A stretch of DNA of 64,000 bases, from contig CM055108.1 of the NCBI GenBank assembly GCA_029204225.1, forward strand, positions 48,806,996 through 48,870,995, read 5' to 3'. The DNA is from Diphasiastrum complanatum. Its lineage: Eukaryota > Streptophyta > Lycopodiopsida > Lycopodiales > Lycopodiaceae. The translations under genes were made by a program, and so were the position numbers. This document shows, piece after piece, positions 11,131 to 22,154 of the stretch (its first letter is position 1; the number at the start of each line of letters is the position of its first letter). A model generated the notes under the pieces. That model made no database searches. It was given only the letters and a program-made list of their open reading frames with translations, and was not told the DNA's origin.

Positions 11131-11948
11131 TGTTGGGGGTATTCTCAACAAAGTGTAAATAAATAAATCCTCCAATAAAATGTGTTGCGACGGCATGGCA
11201 TCCTACGTGTATAAGCCCATAGCCAAATGAGCACGCAATTGAAGTTGTAAATAAAATAAACTTGACTTGGGCCTTGTAATTAAAATAAAACTAAAGGCCC
11301 AATGTCATTTTTAAACTTACAGATCACTTTTTAGAGTTGGGTCCAAATTGGGACTCACATGAATCTTGTGATTTCTAATGTACTTTTTGTGGACCCTTGG
11401 ATCAAGTTGGGTCCAAGATGAATGGATAGGATCATTGTGAATATTAGCCAATAAGATTGAGGGGCAAGGGCCTTCCCCATCTTATAAAAGGCACCATTTG
11501 TAACTATTTCCATGCTTCATGAGAAGGAGGAAACTCTACCATTTTTGGAAGAGAAGCATCCTCATTTGCTATTCACTACTTGCTATTGCTCTTGATTGTG
11601 TTTTCCATTGCTTTCTATTTTCATGATTATTGTTTGCCATACTGAATGTTTTTCCATTAGCAAGCATAAGGAGCATTTGAGCTAACCTCCACCCTCACTC
11701 TCTATCTCTCTCTTTCTCTTCTCTTCTCAATCTCTTCTTCTCCATTCCTTCTCTTCAACCAAAACGATGATGAATGTAGGTGTAGAGGAGTAGAGTTAAA
11801 GAGGAGTAGTATAGTGGTGAGTAGAGTTAAGGGAGAAAGTAGGAAATTAACTAAAAGTAGCATCTATGCATAGTTAGGCACCTATCCAGTGATCTAACCT
11901 TTGTTGACATGCGGAAGGGCTATACTACGAGATATCTTTGACCCCACA
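11131..11948 (+). repeat. 3' LTR of the RT-less gypsy element
   Basis: 818 bp, same TGTTGGGGG...CCCCACA ends as the 5' LTR. Immediately after it the interrupted Ulp1-like exon resumes with AAACCTGATC. Confidence 0.92.
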
Positions 11949-12475
11949 AAACCTGATCTCTATTAAGAGATCTATCTGTAGATAATTCTATTAAAGGATT
12001 TTGTGTCAAGATGAACTCGGCTAGCAATACACATATATACTTGCCATATTTAAGTAAATGTATTCCAACAGATGTTCCCCATTCAGTGGACTGGAAGATC
12101 GTTAGTTTGGAGGTAAATTCTGTCTTTCTTAACTACATTTTGAAATCAGTATTCTAATGTATTTGTTTCATTCTAATTCATTCTGTTTCTTAATTGATTT
12201 CTTGTGTGCTGAATTTTTTTGCAGTCACCCCAGCAAAATTATTCATTCAATTGTGGGTGGTACACATTATATAATGCAAAGTTATTTTTTGAGTGGTTCA
12301 ACCTTCAAGAAGATGTTGATATTTCTAAGGTAATTAATTTTGTTTATTCTTATTTTTGAAATCATGATAAGTTTTCTATTTTGTTGATGATGGTGCAAAG
12401 GTTCAGCCTCCGATTGTTGATGATGGTGCAATGGATGATGTAATTATACTAGATAAAGATAAGAACAATAGATAG
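11949..12475 (+). pseudogene. Ulp1-like (C48) protease, 3' part with catalytic Gln and Cys
   Basis: Continuation of the exon cut at 6852. Segments 11949-12112 (donor GTAAAT), 12225-12329 (donor GTAATT) and a weakly supported last exon 12401-12475 ending TAG. Across the second junction the protein reads SPQQNYSFNCGWYTLYNA, the canonical Ulp1 oxyanion Gln (12231-12236) and nucleophile Cys (12252-12254). A likely catalytic Asp lies in DNSIKGF near 11990, but one frameshift separates it from the His half. With the 5' part, all four catalytic elements H-D-Q-C are recognisable. It ends 157 bp from the stop of the convergent gene at 12632, the same arrangement as at 53-57 kb. Confidence 0.75.
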
Positions 12476-12631
12476 CATAGAATAGAAATAGATTGCACAT
12501 GTATAAAATTCATAGAAAAATATACATTGATGTATCAAATGTTGCTCCATTTTATGAATTTGGGAGCACAAAATACATGTACTGATGCCCAAAGCGTCTA
12601 TACACAGATTTTTACTAAACTTTATTTGAAG

Positions 12632-13354
12632 CTATTGTTCTACCACAATGGTGATTGTTGTAGGTAGATCTTTGCAGCACGTTATCAGCTCCTGTCTTTT
12701 TCGCATCTGTGACATGACAAATATTAGTGAATGTGCAATTGTAAATGATGCCATTTTCAATTATTTTGTACTATTTTGAAACATTGGCAATAAACATAAA
12801 GTACTTACGAGTCTTCCATTGATGATAAATCTGAAATATGTTGTTAAATTGGTTTGTAATAGCATGAGCTCTGTTCTAATAAAATCAAGCTTCCAATGTT
12901 CTTCCACCTCAAGCATAGTCAAATATTCCTCATTGTAGATAATGCTTATCTCCATTCGGTTTGTGTGACCATTTAGTTCAAAGTCTTGATCCAGTGGTAG
13001 CCATGTACCTTCAATTTTCTTGTATCTCTGATAGCTAAATGTGAGACTGAGCATTTGCTTTTCGATATGATAACGAAAGATCATTGAAGACTTTTTAATC
13101 CTGCATTCTATGTTATTATTTGTTTTACTATCCCAGCCTTGATCCATGAGATCTGACAAAGTCTCATCTGATAAATCCTTGCAAACAAATAAAGTTGGTG
13201 TCCTACGAACACTAGCATTCGAGAAAAAATCAACAAATATATGTAATGAGCAAACCATACTTGAAGCACCCACTTTTATAGATGTTGAGAATAGAAATTC
13301 AATAGTCAGGATGATGAAATAATTTTTGAAAGTGAGAGTGATAATGAAAATCAT
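12632..13354 (-). pseudogene. Transposon gene A, copy 1 (C-terminal part, ubiquitin-like fold predicted)
   Basis: Two exons: 13354-12809 (donor GTAAGT right after INGRL) and 12706-12632 (25 codons, begins RKRQEL, ends EQ-stop). Protein and exon structure match the copy at 53482-54849: same intron position and last exon of exactly 75 nt in both. Shared blocks are IFVDFF, TP(T)(L/M)FVCK(D/N)LSD, L(S/L).LMD.GWD, ECRIK.SS, IEKQMLSL, PLDQD and VEE.W...(F/Y)IR.EL. The final ~75 residues show the order strand-strand-helix-FRFI.NGK/RL-strand, like ubiquitin's beta-grasp, but there is no C-terminal Gly-Gly. Only the C-terminal half is clear; the 5' exon seen in the other copy is not visible. Confidence 0.6.
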
Positions 13355-13373
13355 CTAAGAGGAGATGAATTAC

Positions 13374-13686
13374 AAGATGTTGTTGCTGATGAAATTAATT
13401 CTTGTAATTCTAAATAAAAATTGATTATTTCAATTCTGAATGAAATTGATTCTTGTAGTGCTTTCAAATGATTAGTGAAAAAGATACCATTGCTGCAAGG
13501 CATGACCTAAAAGAATCAAACACCAAAAAAGAATATTGGATAAAGGATGGTGAAGATCATGCTCCAAAAGTACCTTGGACATTAACTAAGGAGGAGCTTA
13601 ACCATGTGCGCTCCATTATTCATGACATTAGAACACCATTTCATGACATTCTGAATGAAATTGATTCTTGCAATGCTTTCAAATGA
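13374..13686 (+). pseudogene. CACTA (En/Spm) transposase-type fragment
   Basis: An acidic stretch is followed by a 72-aa frame (13468-13686) with PWTLTKEEL...(I)...IRTPF. This resembles the segment 'F.L.KEE...(F)...(L)..(V/R).P.G' that precedes the DUF4218 domain in plant CACTA TNP2 proteins. The conserved chain ends at 13686. The phrase GATTCTTG(T/C)A(A/G)TG...TTTCAAATGATT recurs at about 13450 and 13665, so a local duplication is present. Confidence 0.5.
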
Positions 13687-13859
13687 TTGTTATTTAGCCA
13701 AAATAGAGTCTCATTTATGGTCAAGTAAGTGAAAATAATAGACATAGTTTGACTTCAATCCCATTTTTTTGGAGATAATGTCAGTAAAGATAGATGTACG
13801 GCTTCATGTTCCAAGAAAATTCTCGTTTTTTAACAAATGCTGCGAAGGCAGTAAATCTG

Positions 13860-13980
13860 TAAAAGCATGTGAGTTAATGAAATTACCACCACAAACTATG
13901 ACAAAATCAAGTGTTTCATCATAGTCAATCCCCTTGAATTGAGCATATCCCTTGGCAATTAGTCTTGTTTTATAATTGTT
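13860..13980 (-). pseudogene. Ty1/copia reverse transcriptase fragment
   Basis: On the minus strand this encodes YKTRLIAKGYAQFKGIDYDETL, the N-terminal RT signature of copia elements (YKARLVAKGY.Q..G.DY.ET). Only about 40 codons are readable. The next bases toward the 5' side (14174-14186) form a copia primer site, so gag, protease and integrase have been deleted between them. Confidence 0.72.
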
Positions 13981-14173
13981 CACACTACCATCCTGATTAA
14001 GTTTGATCTTAAAGGCCCATTTGTAAACAGTAACATTTTGTATCTTTGATGGAGGATCAATAATTTTACAAGTATCTCAAACAATGCATCATGTACTGCA
14101 ATAAAAATTAAACAATCATCAACTTGTAATTGCTTCTTTCTTCCTTGTATTTGAGCCTCGATGGTTGCATTTG

Positions 14174-14186
14174 GGCTCTGATACCA
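14174..14186 (-). other. Primer-binding site of a minus-strand copia remnant
   Basis: Reverse complement TGGTATCAGAGCC, the initiator tRNA-Met site of plant copia elements. It directly abuts TG at 14187-14188, the reverse complement of an LTR's terminal CA. The 5' LTR therefore starts at 14187 and extends to the right. Confidence 0.75.
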
Positions 14187-14801
14187 TGTTAAAATCAAAG
14201 GTTATGAACCTCATTCGGATACTAAAACCTTGAAAAAGCATCAAAGGTTTCACTTATATCTAATAGACAGAAAACTAGCACACAATTCAACCTGTTTTGC
14301 ATCTAATTGGCAAAGGCTTTTGAACACCAGAATAAAACTAGAAATAATTGATCTTCACATTCTGTCACACACGTGGAAAGTATAATACTTTGTTCAGATT
14401 CAGATCTATTCATAAGACACAAAAAATATCACATTCAACATTCATCAATTTCTCATTAAAGAACAAACTTGCCAAAATCACCATCTCTTGATAATCTCTC
14501 GAAGTAAGTACAAAATGAGCTCTCAATCCATATCAAATGATCTCGGATATGAGATTAGGTAGAGTGCCATAAGGGTAGACCCTAAACACCATGATATAAC
14601 TCACTTTAGAAAAATATTTATGTAACTAATTCCATTTCATTATGAACATGCAAAAAAAAAAAAATCTCATCATAATATAATTCACTTTAGAAGAAAAATA
14701 TATATGTATAGCCTAATCATAATATAATTCACTTTAGAGATATATTTATTTAGCTAATTTCATGTCATTATCAACATGCAAAAAACAAAAAACAAAAATG
14801 A
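14187..14801 (-). repeat. Presumed 5' LTR of the minus-strand copia remnant
   Basis: Placed by adjacency to the primer site. The far end is not determined because no second LTR copy was found. The stretch is AT-rich; the phrase 'CATAATATAATTCACTTTAGA' recurs near 14675 and 14720, so the right part includes a small duplication. No ORF of interest. Confidence 0.4.
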
Positions 14802-15160
14802 GTGGATAATCCACACAGAAGATATCCACACGTGGATATCTTTAACTTTCGGTCTCGTCCAGTGAACAAACTGAAATTTGCGTGGATAATCCACGCGTGG
14901 ATTATCCACGCCAAAACTGCTTTTTGGCACCGCCAACCTTCCCTCCCACAAAGTTGCCGGAATTTTCAAAATTCAATTTTGCGTGGATAATCCACGCGCA
15001 TAAATTTTTTGACGTCGTGTCAGAAAAACACCAGTAGACTGGCCGGAGGCGTGTTCAAAAAAAAATTGGCGTGGATAATCCACGTGTGGATGTCCCACAC
15101 AAACAAAATTTTGGAAAATTGACTAAGTGTCGAGTCTCGCATGGATACTCTGCGTGGATA
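14802..15160. repeat. Cluster of palindromic GCGTGGATAATCCACGC repeats
   Basis: The near-perfect palindrome GCGTGGATAATCCACGC or close variants recur at 14802-14814, 14880-14911 (two overlapping units), 14982-14998 and 15069-15085. A half unit lies at 15152. A further palindrome, GATATCCAC/GTGGATATC, is at 14821-14840. Units are about 80-100 bp apart and often preceded by AAATTTG or AATTTTG. The spacer DNA is not a simple tandem repeat. It lies between a copia LTR and a decayed gypsy pol, so it may be part of that gypsy's leader. Confidence 0.75.
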
Positions 15161-15304
15161 AACACAGAGTTTTCTAGTTGTGACTTTCAAAGAAGAACAC
15201 GTCTTCTAGAAAGTCATCACCCCCTTGAACAGCTCCTGCCAGGAAAGCTGAACAAAGATCCAAGGTCAATCCTTTTCAAGAGAAACAATAAAAAAAGTAC
15301 AACA

Positions 15305-18122
15305 TGATATGCCAGAGCATTTCAAATGCCTATACTTTGGATGATGTTGTCATTATGTTACCAAAAGCTTATCATGAACCAGAAGAGCAAGTACTAGAAA
15401 TGAAAGAGGTTTACGATGGACCAGCGAGGACACAGCCTATGAATCTTGCTGAACCAGGAGAACCAGAAAAGATTGTGTAAGCTGGAACACAACTTACCCT
15501 AGAGCAGTTTCAAGCGCTAAGGAAGTTGTTGATTAAATATCAAGATTGTTTTTCTTGGACATATAAGGATCTAAAAGGAATTCCAACATCAATGATTGAG
15601 CATACAATACACTTGATGCCTGATGCAGTTCCAAAAGTCACAAGATTCTATTGTTGTAATCCAAATGTTACTGATCTTATTAAAAAAGAATTATAGAGAT
15701 TACTTGAAGCCGATTCATTTACAAGATCAAACATACTGAATGGGTTTTTCCAATAGTTTTCATTCCTAAGAAGAGTGGAAAGATGAGAATTTGTGTTAAC
15801 CTCAAAGCTTTGAATAAACTGATGTGAAAGGATCACTTTCCATAACCCTTTTTAGAAAGCATATTGGACCACCTTGCTGGAGAGAAAGCCTACAGTTTTT
15901 TGGATGGATTCAATGGTTATAGCCAAGTCAAGATTGCACCTATGGATCGTCATAAAACAGCTTTGGCGAAGGAATGGAGAACTTATGCTAATAAAGTTAT
16001 GTCGTTTGGACTTTGTAATACACCTAGTTTATTTCAAAGAGTGATGCAGTTTGCCTTCAAAGACTACTTGCAGAAATTCCTTGAAATTTACTTGGATGAT
16101 ATCGGAGTTCATAGTGCCGATATAGACCACCTGGATCATTTTAAAAAAGTATTTGAATGTTGTCGCAAGTACCAAATCTCCTTAATCCATAAAAGTGTCA
16201 AATTTGGGTTACTCATGGAGTTGTCTTGGACATATTGTAATATCAAGACATGGCATCGCTACAGATTATTCCAAAATCAAAGTCATTGTGGAGCTACCAC
16301 CACCAAGAACAATTCAAGGAGTATATATTTTTATGGGTCATGCAAACTTCTATCAAATATTCATTCTTTTTTTTGCGAATTTAGAATGACCTATATAAAG
16401 TTGACCATTGTACCTATTTGGACGACTGAGGTGTTAGAAGCATTTGAGAAATTGAAGAAAGCTTTAGGTTCTGCACCGATTCTACAAACTCCAAATTAGA
16501 CAATCGAATTTCATATTCATACTGATGCATCAAAATATGATATTGGATTGGTTTTTATGCAGCCAGGTGAATACAAGAAAGACTATCCTATCATATTTGC
16601 AAGTCGACGGCTTACAGATCTTGAGATGAATTACTCGACAACAGAATGAGAAGTGTTCGCCATGGTTTTTTCCATTAAATTTTTACATTATCTAATGGCG
16701 ATGCATTTTTTATTTTATACCGATCATCAGCCGTTACTTTATTTGGTAAACAAAACGTGTAACATGGGACATATTGGAAGATGGCTACTACTATTGACCG
16801 AATTTGATTTTCGAGTTGTGGTTTGAAAAGGTAAACAGCATTATCTTGTTGACCATGTTTCAAGAATCGAGTCAGCACTAGTTAACAGTAAAGTGGATGA
16901 TGAACTTCCAGATGTTGTGTTGTTTTATGTTGAAGTAGTACTTGAGTGGGCGCAGCAGATATCGTTGAATATCTAATGTTAGGCCAACCTAACGACTCTC
17001 TAACAAAAGTACAAAAGAAACAATTGATTCTTAAGGCACAACGTTATCAATTGATTGCGGGCCACTTGTATCGACATGGAATAAAATATTTTGAAAAGAT
17101 GCATTTTATTCCATGAAGTACCTGAACTAATCATGTTTTCACATGATGGGATGGGAGGTGGACATTTTTCAACATATATCACTATTTGAAAACTTTTACA
17201 ATCAGGGTGTTGGTGGCTGATACTTCATAAGGATACTAAAAACTATATTCTCATGTGATGTACGTCAATGAGCACGACATCCTACGAAGCAAAATTATGA
17301 ACCTTTACATCCGGTTCTATCGCGAGCACCGTTTGATAAATGGGAACTTGACTATGTTGGTCCTATTCATCCTATGGCAAGACGATCTCAAGCTTGATAT
17401 ATCATCGTAGTAATAGATTATATGACCAAGTGGGTCGAGGCAAAAGCAGATAGAGTTGTCGATGCTAAGTCTACGGCTAAGTTCCTATATGAGCACATCA
17501 TTGTTAGATTTGGATGTCCTATCGAGATCGTAAGTGATCATGGAACACACTTTGTTAATGAAACGGTAAAGTGTTTGTTGAAAGACTTTTTCATTATACA
17601 TCAGTTTAGTACTCTGTATTATCCAAGGGGTAATGGACACAAGTTGAATCTTCCAATGACAAAAATGATTGAAGCAACTCGTTTTGATTGGGAACATAAA
17701 CTTCATGTAGCATTATGGGCATTCAGAACTGCTTACAAAGTTAGTACAAATCAGACACCATTTCAACAGGTTTGTGGTCAAGATGCAGTTATGTCGGTTG
17801 AATTTTTAGTACCATCCTTTCGCATAGCAGCAATGGAACGATTGGATGATTCAAAATCCTTACAAATGTGTCATGAAGCTTTGCATAAACTATGTGAAAC
17901 CAAATTGATGGCAGTACATGCATTAGCAGCAGAGAAAGCCTGTCGCAAGGCATGGCACAATTGCCACTTATACAAAAAAAATCTGAAGGAAGGAGATCTA
18001 GCATTGATGTATAAAACCAGGGAAATTGAAGTTTACAGGTGAAGGACCATATAAAGTGAAAGAGATATTGTCCTACGGAGTAGTTATTTTGGAATACCTG
18101 GATGGAAATGTTTTGACACCCT
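15305..18122 (+). pseudogene. Ty3/gypsy (Tat-like) pol remnant: RT, RNase H, integrase
   Basis: Frames broken by several stops and shifts spell out a gypsy polyprotein in order. RT starts about 15530 (QDCFSWTYKDLKGI), with the core in the open frame 15864-16499: FLDGFNGYSQ, then catalytic YLDD at 16089-16100. RNase H follows near 16500-16860 (IEFHIHTDASKYDIGLV). Integrase runs from about 17276, with WELDYVGPIHP, then DYMTKWVEAKA and IVSDHGTHF in the open frame 17422-18042. The FLDG RT motif and integrase core resemble the Tat lineage and the element at 6853-11948. No gag, primer site or LTR could be paired with it. Confidence 0.85.
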
Positions 18123-19519
18123 AGTGAATGACAGCCGACTATGCAAGTTTTGGCAGCCAGTTCAACCAGCATGATCCAAGATATTATCATTTTTACTTTT
18201 GTTGTTTTACAATTTTATTGTTTTACACTACTTGGTTGATTCTTTTTTGCAAAAGACAGAAAAAAAATGATGAGCAAAAGTTAAAAAAGTCATCAGATTA
18301 GAAAAAGAGAAAGGAAAGTATTTTTAGGAATCAAGTTTTGATGGAAAATGACTTAGAAAATCACTTTTTTGAGTCAGATCTTGAACATACCATTTTAGGA
18401 ATCTTCGTCGAGTTGCCAGATCATACATCTAGTTTAGATTTATCTATATTGCATTGGGCGAAGGTTATCTTGTAGAGGAAGTATCTATTTTGAGGTTAGA
18501 CGAGTGTTCAGAAGCTTACTACTTTGGGAACCTTTGCCGACCCTGATATCATAATTATAAACCTTCGCCGACCTGACAGATGGATTCAAAATGCCAAAAT
18601 TAGGTTGCCCATAGGTTCAGATCTTGAAAATTGTCATTAAATGTAGTACCTAAGCAAAGGATGTTGTTAGGTGAGAGTTAAACCTTTGACAGCCTTCACT
18701 AGACCTCCAGAACCTTCGCCAAGCTACACCAGTTGTCAAAAACTTCACCAAGAATTTTGGAAACTATTTTCACAAAACTGAAGATGCCTGCAAATTTTTG
18801 TCCAAAAATGATCAGCCAGACTAGTACTTTGTCTAATGAATCCTCCAAATCCACTTGTAAAAGGGCCAAATTCAAGTTCATTTCTGCTAGCAAAGCTCTT
18901 GCAAATTTTTCCTTGGATCGAACTTTTTCGATATTCTCGTACAGCTTTTTGATACACTCCACATCTTTGCTGCTTTCAGTTTTACCTTCTACCATCATGT
19001 CTTGTACTGATACTAGCCAATCTCCTCGATATGTCATTCATCGTAATGTTCCAACTACAAAGGACATCATGATGCTTCCTAGCATAAGCAGATAACCCTT
19101 GCTAAGTCTCTACTCATGACAATGGATATCCATGAGCGTGCCTTCTCTAACGTAATCTACTACGGCTTTTAGTACTTGGATTGAGGACAAATCCAAATTC
19201 TATATAACCTACCAGGGAGCTACCCACAAGGTGCGTGCTATTGAAGCTGCCCTTGTTGCTATAGGAATATCCTCAGGCACACAATCTTCACCGAACCACA
19301 AGCATGCCAAGAATGTTATCAAGGCTTTTTTTTGACATGACCATAAAACTTTATTGGACTAATAATGGTTTTTTTCTAGAGGCCATCCATGTGGTTGCAC
19401 AACTCCTGAATAATTTCTTATGGTTGGCAACCTCAAGAAGGAAAGAATTTCCTTTCAAATCCTTCACCACATAGTTGAATCTAACTATAAGTTAGATAAG
19501 ACACCCTTGGAACTTTATA
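18123..19519. other. Region 3' of the gypsy pol, no confident gene
   Basis: Contains recurring phrases of the type (A)ACCTT(C/T)GCC(G/A)A at about 18530, 18570 and 18712, perhaps part of the gypsy 3' region. Overlapping ORFs on both strands at 18699-19095 cannot be told apart; the minus-strand frame has leucine-rich, coiled-coil-like spacing. A stop-free segment at about 19168-19335 looks codon-like but matches nothing I know. Confidence 0.3.
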
Positions 19520-20215
19520 CACTACTACAAAAAACGATTATAGCAACGAAAGTTTGTGACGTTTATTTAGTAAAAAATAAGCGTCGCTCCATGATTATTA
19601 TAGCGACAGATATATCATTTGTTAACTGTCACAACTAAATGTCACTTTGCAATAGCTCAATCATTGTCGTGTGACGTAATGTATCTGACGCTCTGTGACA
19701 TTAAAGTTTGCGACGAATCAGCATCGCTATTTTGATTTATAGCAACAATAGGAAGTGACTATCGCCGAGAGCGACATTTGGCACCAGAAATATCTTAAAA
19801 AATAATGCAATAGCAACACTTTCATTAACGTCGCCGCATGACAATCAAGCACGACGATCAACCTGAGTGACAGAAAAGCAACGCTTAACCGTCTCCTCTC
19901 TAAACTATCGTCGGACGACGTTGCAATTAATTAGTAGACTGTAAAACTCGAGGAATGATTTTTTTATAGCGACGGTTTGGCGACGATTCCTGAATGTCGC
20001 CAGGTGACTTGGACAAGAAGAGCGACGTTTGAGCGACATTAGAGCGATGATTAAATGTCTTCATGAGTTAACTATCACTGCGAGCGATGCTATAATTTAT
20101 TTGCAGACTGTAAAATCCAAGGAATGGATTTTTAGCAACAGTTTGGCGATGATTCTGGAATGTCGTCAGGCGACGAAAAAAATGCAAAACATCGCTATAA
20201 CATATATTCTTTAAT
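19520..20215 (+). mobile_element. CACTA-type transposon terminus with GCGACG subterminal repeats
   Basis: CACTACTACAAAAAA at 19520-19534 is the terminal motif of plant En/Spm (CACTA) elements. About 700 bp after it is packed with GCGAC/GTCGC-type subterminal motifs in both orientations, for example GCGTCGCT, GGCGACGATTCC and GAGCGACATT. A 120 bp block (about 19937-20060) and a diverged copy (about 20100-20190) both contain 'GACTGTAAAA(C/T)(T/C)C.AGGAATG.TTTTTA'. No matching TGTAGTAGTG end was found downstream, so this is a single or truncated end. Confidence 0.7.
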
Positions 20216-20389
20216 TTACCATGTCTATAAACCTAGAAATCTAAAAACTAAAGGTATGATTTTCACCAACTTTTTACCATCCCATTCCATGATTATGCCC
20301 ATTATGAGGGGAGTGTCCCCAATTGCAAGCCTCAAGGTGAGTATGTGAAGGCTTGCCTTGTAGCTGATATCACACTCCCTTAATAATGC

Positions 20390-21200
20390 ACTTAGCATGA
20401 CGAATGAGTCGACGACAACAGCTGAAAAGATCAGAACATGATTCTAAATGAAATCAAATGAATCCAAGAAAGATCCGCAACCATTCTATCTCAATGACTT
20501 GACCCACCTCTATCAATTTTGATTTGATGCTTTGCAGCTTCACTTGCTAGGCTTTTGTTTGGATCCAAACATATTTTTCATCTTAGTTTTTGAAGCCATA
20601 GTATATAGTGCTGAATCTTGGAAGATGTGATAAGGTGATGGAGTATATATGGGTTGGAGCATTACTATTTAATCAAGCACAAATCAGTTTTCTCGCCAGT
20701 GTATTGGTCATTTTATTATATAAGAATCAGTGTTCTCGCTAGTAGATTGTTCTAATAATTAGTCAAAAAATTGTGTTTATTGTTGCCATGTGACGATCCA
20801 ACCATGCTGGGTGTGTGGTGGCTACAAAAGTCCATTAATAATGCACTTAGCATGACGGATGAGTCGATGATGACAGCTGAAAAGATCAGAGCATGATTCT
20901 AAATGAAATCAAATTATCTCAATGACTTGACCCACCTCTATCAATTTTGATTTGATGCTTTGCGGCTTCGCTTGCTAGGCTTTCGTTTGGATCTAGGCAT
21001 ATTTTTCATCTTAGTTTTTGAAGCCACAATATATAGTCCTGATAATTGCAAGATGTGATCAAGTGAGAGTATATATGGATTGGAGCATTACTATTTAATC
21101 AAGCACAAATCAGTTTTCTCTTCAATGTATCGGTCATTTTATTATATAAGAATCAGTATTCTTGCCAATAAATTGTTCTAAGATTTAGTTGCAAAAATGC
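20390..21200 (+). repeat. Tandem duplication, ~445 bp period
   Basis: Unit 1 starts at 20390 and unit 2 at 20835, both with TTAATAATGCACTTAGCATGACG. They stay alignable through 'GACTTGACCCACCTCTATCA' to the phrase 'TATATAAGAATCAGT.TTCT'. Unit 1 carries an extra ~25 bp (AATCCAAGAAAGATCCGCAA...). No coding sequence recognised. It lies immediately upstream of the older copia pol fragment. Confidence 0.85.
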
Positions 21201-21247
21201 TTTTCTTTTTATCTATGAGAAAAAATTGACAAATTTTTTGACAAAAT

Positions 21248-21492
21248 GACGTTAATTGTGTGATGTTATCTTTGATGAATCCAAGACGTATGAAGACGAG
21301 GATGCTGAGAAGATAGACACATCTAGTGGGAAAGATGGTATAGTGAGGATACCTCCTGATGATGATCCATTCATTGACCTTCCAAGTAATGAACATGAGG
21401 ATACATCTCAAGATACTACTACTCAACCCCAAGAAATAGGTTGCAGAGGCAGAGACAAACCTTTTGGTGCAAGAAGGATTGAAGTTGTAGGT
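21248..21492 (+). pseudogene. Older copia pol, left part (host of the nested copia)
   Basis: An open frame beginning near DVIFDESKTYEDE, the 'SRDV.FDE' linker that follows integrase in copia polyproteins, then an acidic, low-complexity spacer. It is cut by the nested element at 21493; the frame resumes after the target duplication at 27501. Confidence 0.7.
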
Positions 21493-22142
21493 TGTGAAAG
21501 ATTCAACTAGTTTCATCACATTTTGCAATATTTCCATATTTGGCATATTGAGGCCAAAACTTGTTTTAGACCTAGAGGTTGACTTTTCAAAGTTCATTAG
21601 TCTAAATCTCATTTGAATAAACACTTTTTGAAAGTGTGGGAAAGATAGAATGCGAGTTTGAGTAGATTCAATTTGAATAAGTTGGGTACATTGAATCTAG
21701 ACCCAAAATTGGTAGGGTTAGCATTTTGGTGGGAAAGCCAAGTGGCCAAATAGGGTTTGAACCTGCTATCAAAGGATGTAACTCGTGGAGAGAGTCATCT
21801 TCTCTCTTCTCTATCTCATTTCATGCTTATACATGGTTCTCTTGGGTTCTACTATCCATCGGTGCACTATCTTGGTGATTGCTTGCAATTCTATGTGTAG
21901 AATGATCTATATTTGTTATTTTTAGATCCACACGTGTGAAATACAGTAGCTTGCTGGTTTTGTATGGATAGCAACAGTACATAATCATTTCATTCAAGTT
22001 TTATCAAGTTCTATTAGTGTTTGCATCTCAAATTGTGTGTAGATGCTGATTTTTCTACATTGGTGAAATTGGTAGTGTATTTCTCTTTCTAATCAAAGAT
22101 CATTCAAGTAGATTTGATCTTAAGGTTCTGAAATCTTTCACA
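21493..22142 (+). repeat. 5' LTR of the nested copia
   Basis: 650 bp, TGTGAAAGATTCAAC...ATCTTTCACA, with a 10 bp near-inverted terminal repeat (TGTGAAAGAT / ATCTTTCACA). Contains CTATCAAAGGATG about 300 bp in, where the 3' LTR reads CTATAAAAGG, a TATA-like element; the transcription start is probably just downstream. Confidence 0.95.
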
Positions 22143-22154
22143 TGGTATCAGAGC
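22143..22154 (+). other. Primer-binding site, initiator tRNA-Met type
   Basis: TGGTATCAGAGC immediately after the 5' LTR, the standard copia primer site. Confidence 0.95.

Larger units (their letters stand above)
6853..11948 (+). mobile_element. Ty3/gypsy element (Tat-like), RT-deleted, 5.1 kb
   Basis: Two direct LTRs (6853-7673 and 11131-11948), a tRNA-Asp primer site, a long repetitive leader, gag, an integrase fragment and a further ORF before the 3' LTR. Flanks are AAACA on the left and AAACC on the right, a likely 5 bp target duplication with one change. Protease, RT and RNase H are missing between gag and integrase, so the element could only have moved with enzymes supplied in trans. 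It interrupts the Ulp1-like gene a few codons after its catalytic His-Trp. Confidence 0.9.

Noticed and set aside
14802-15160. CRISPR-like array of repeats and spacers
   Set aside because: Eukaryotic context, unequal spacing, imperfect palindromes and no cas genes.
18699-19095. Opposing 112- and 120-codon ORFs
   Set aside because: Neither has a recognised domain, and at most one could be real; codon pattern does not settle which.
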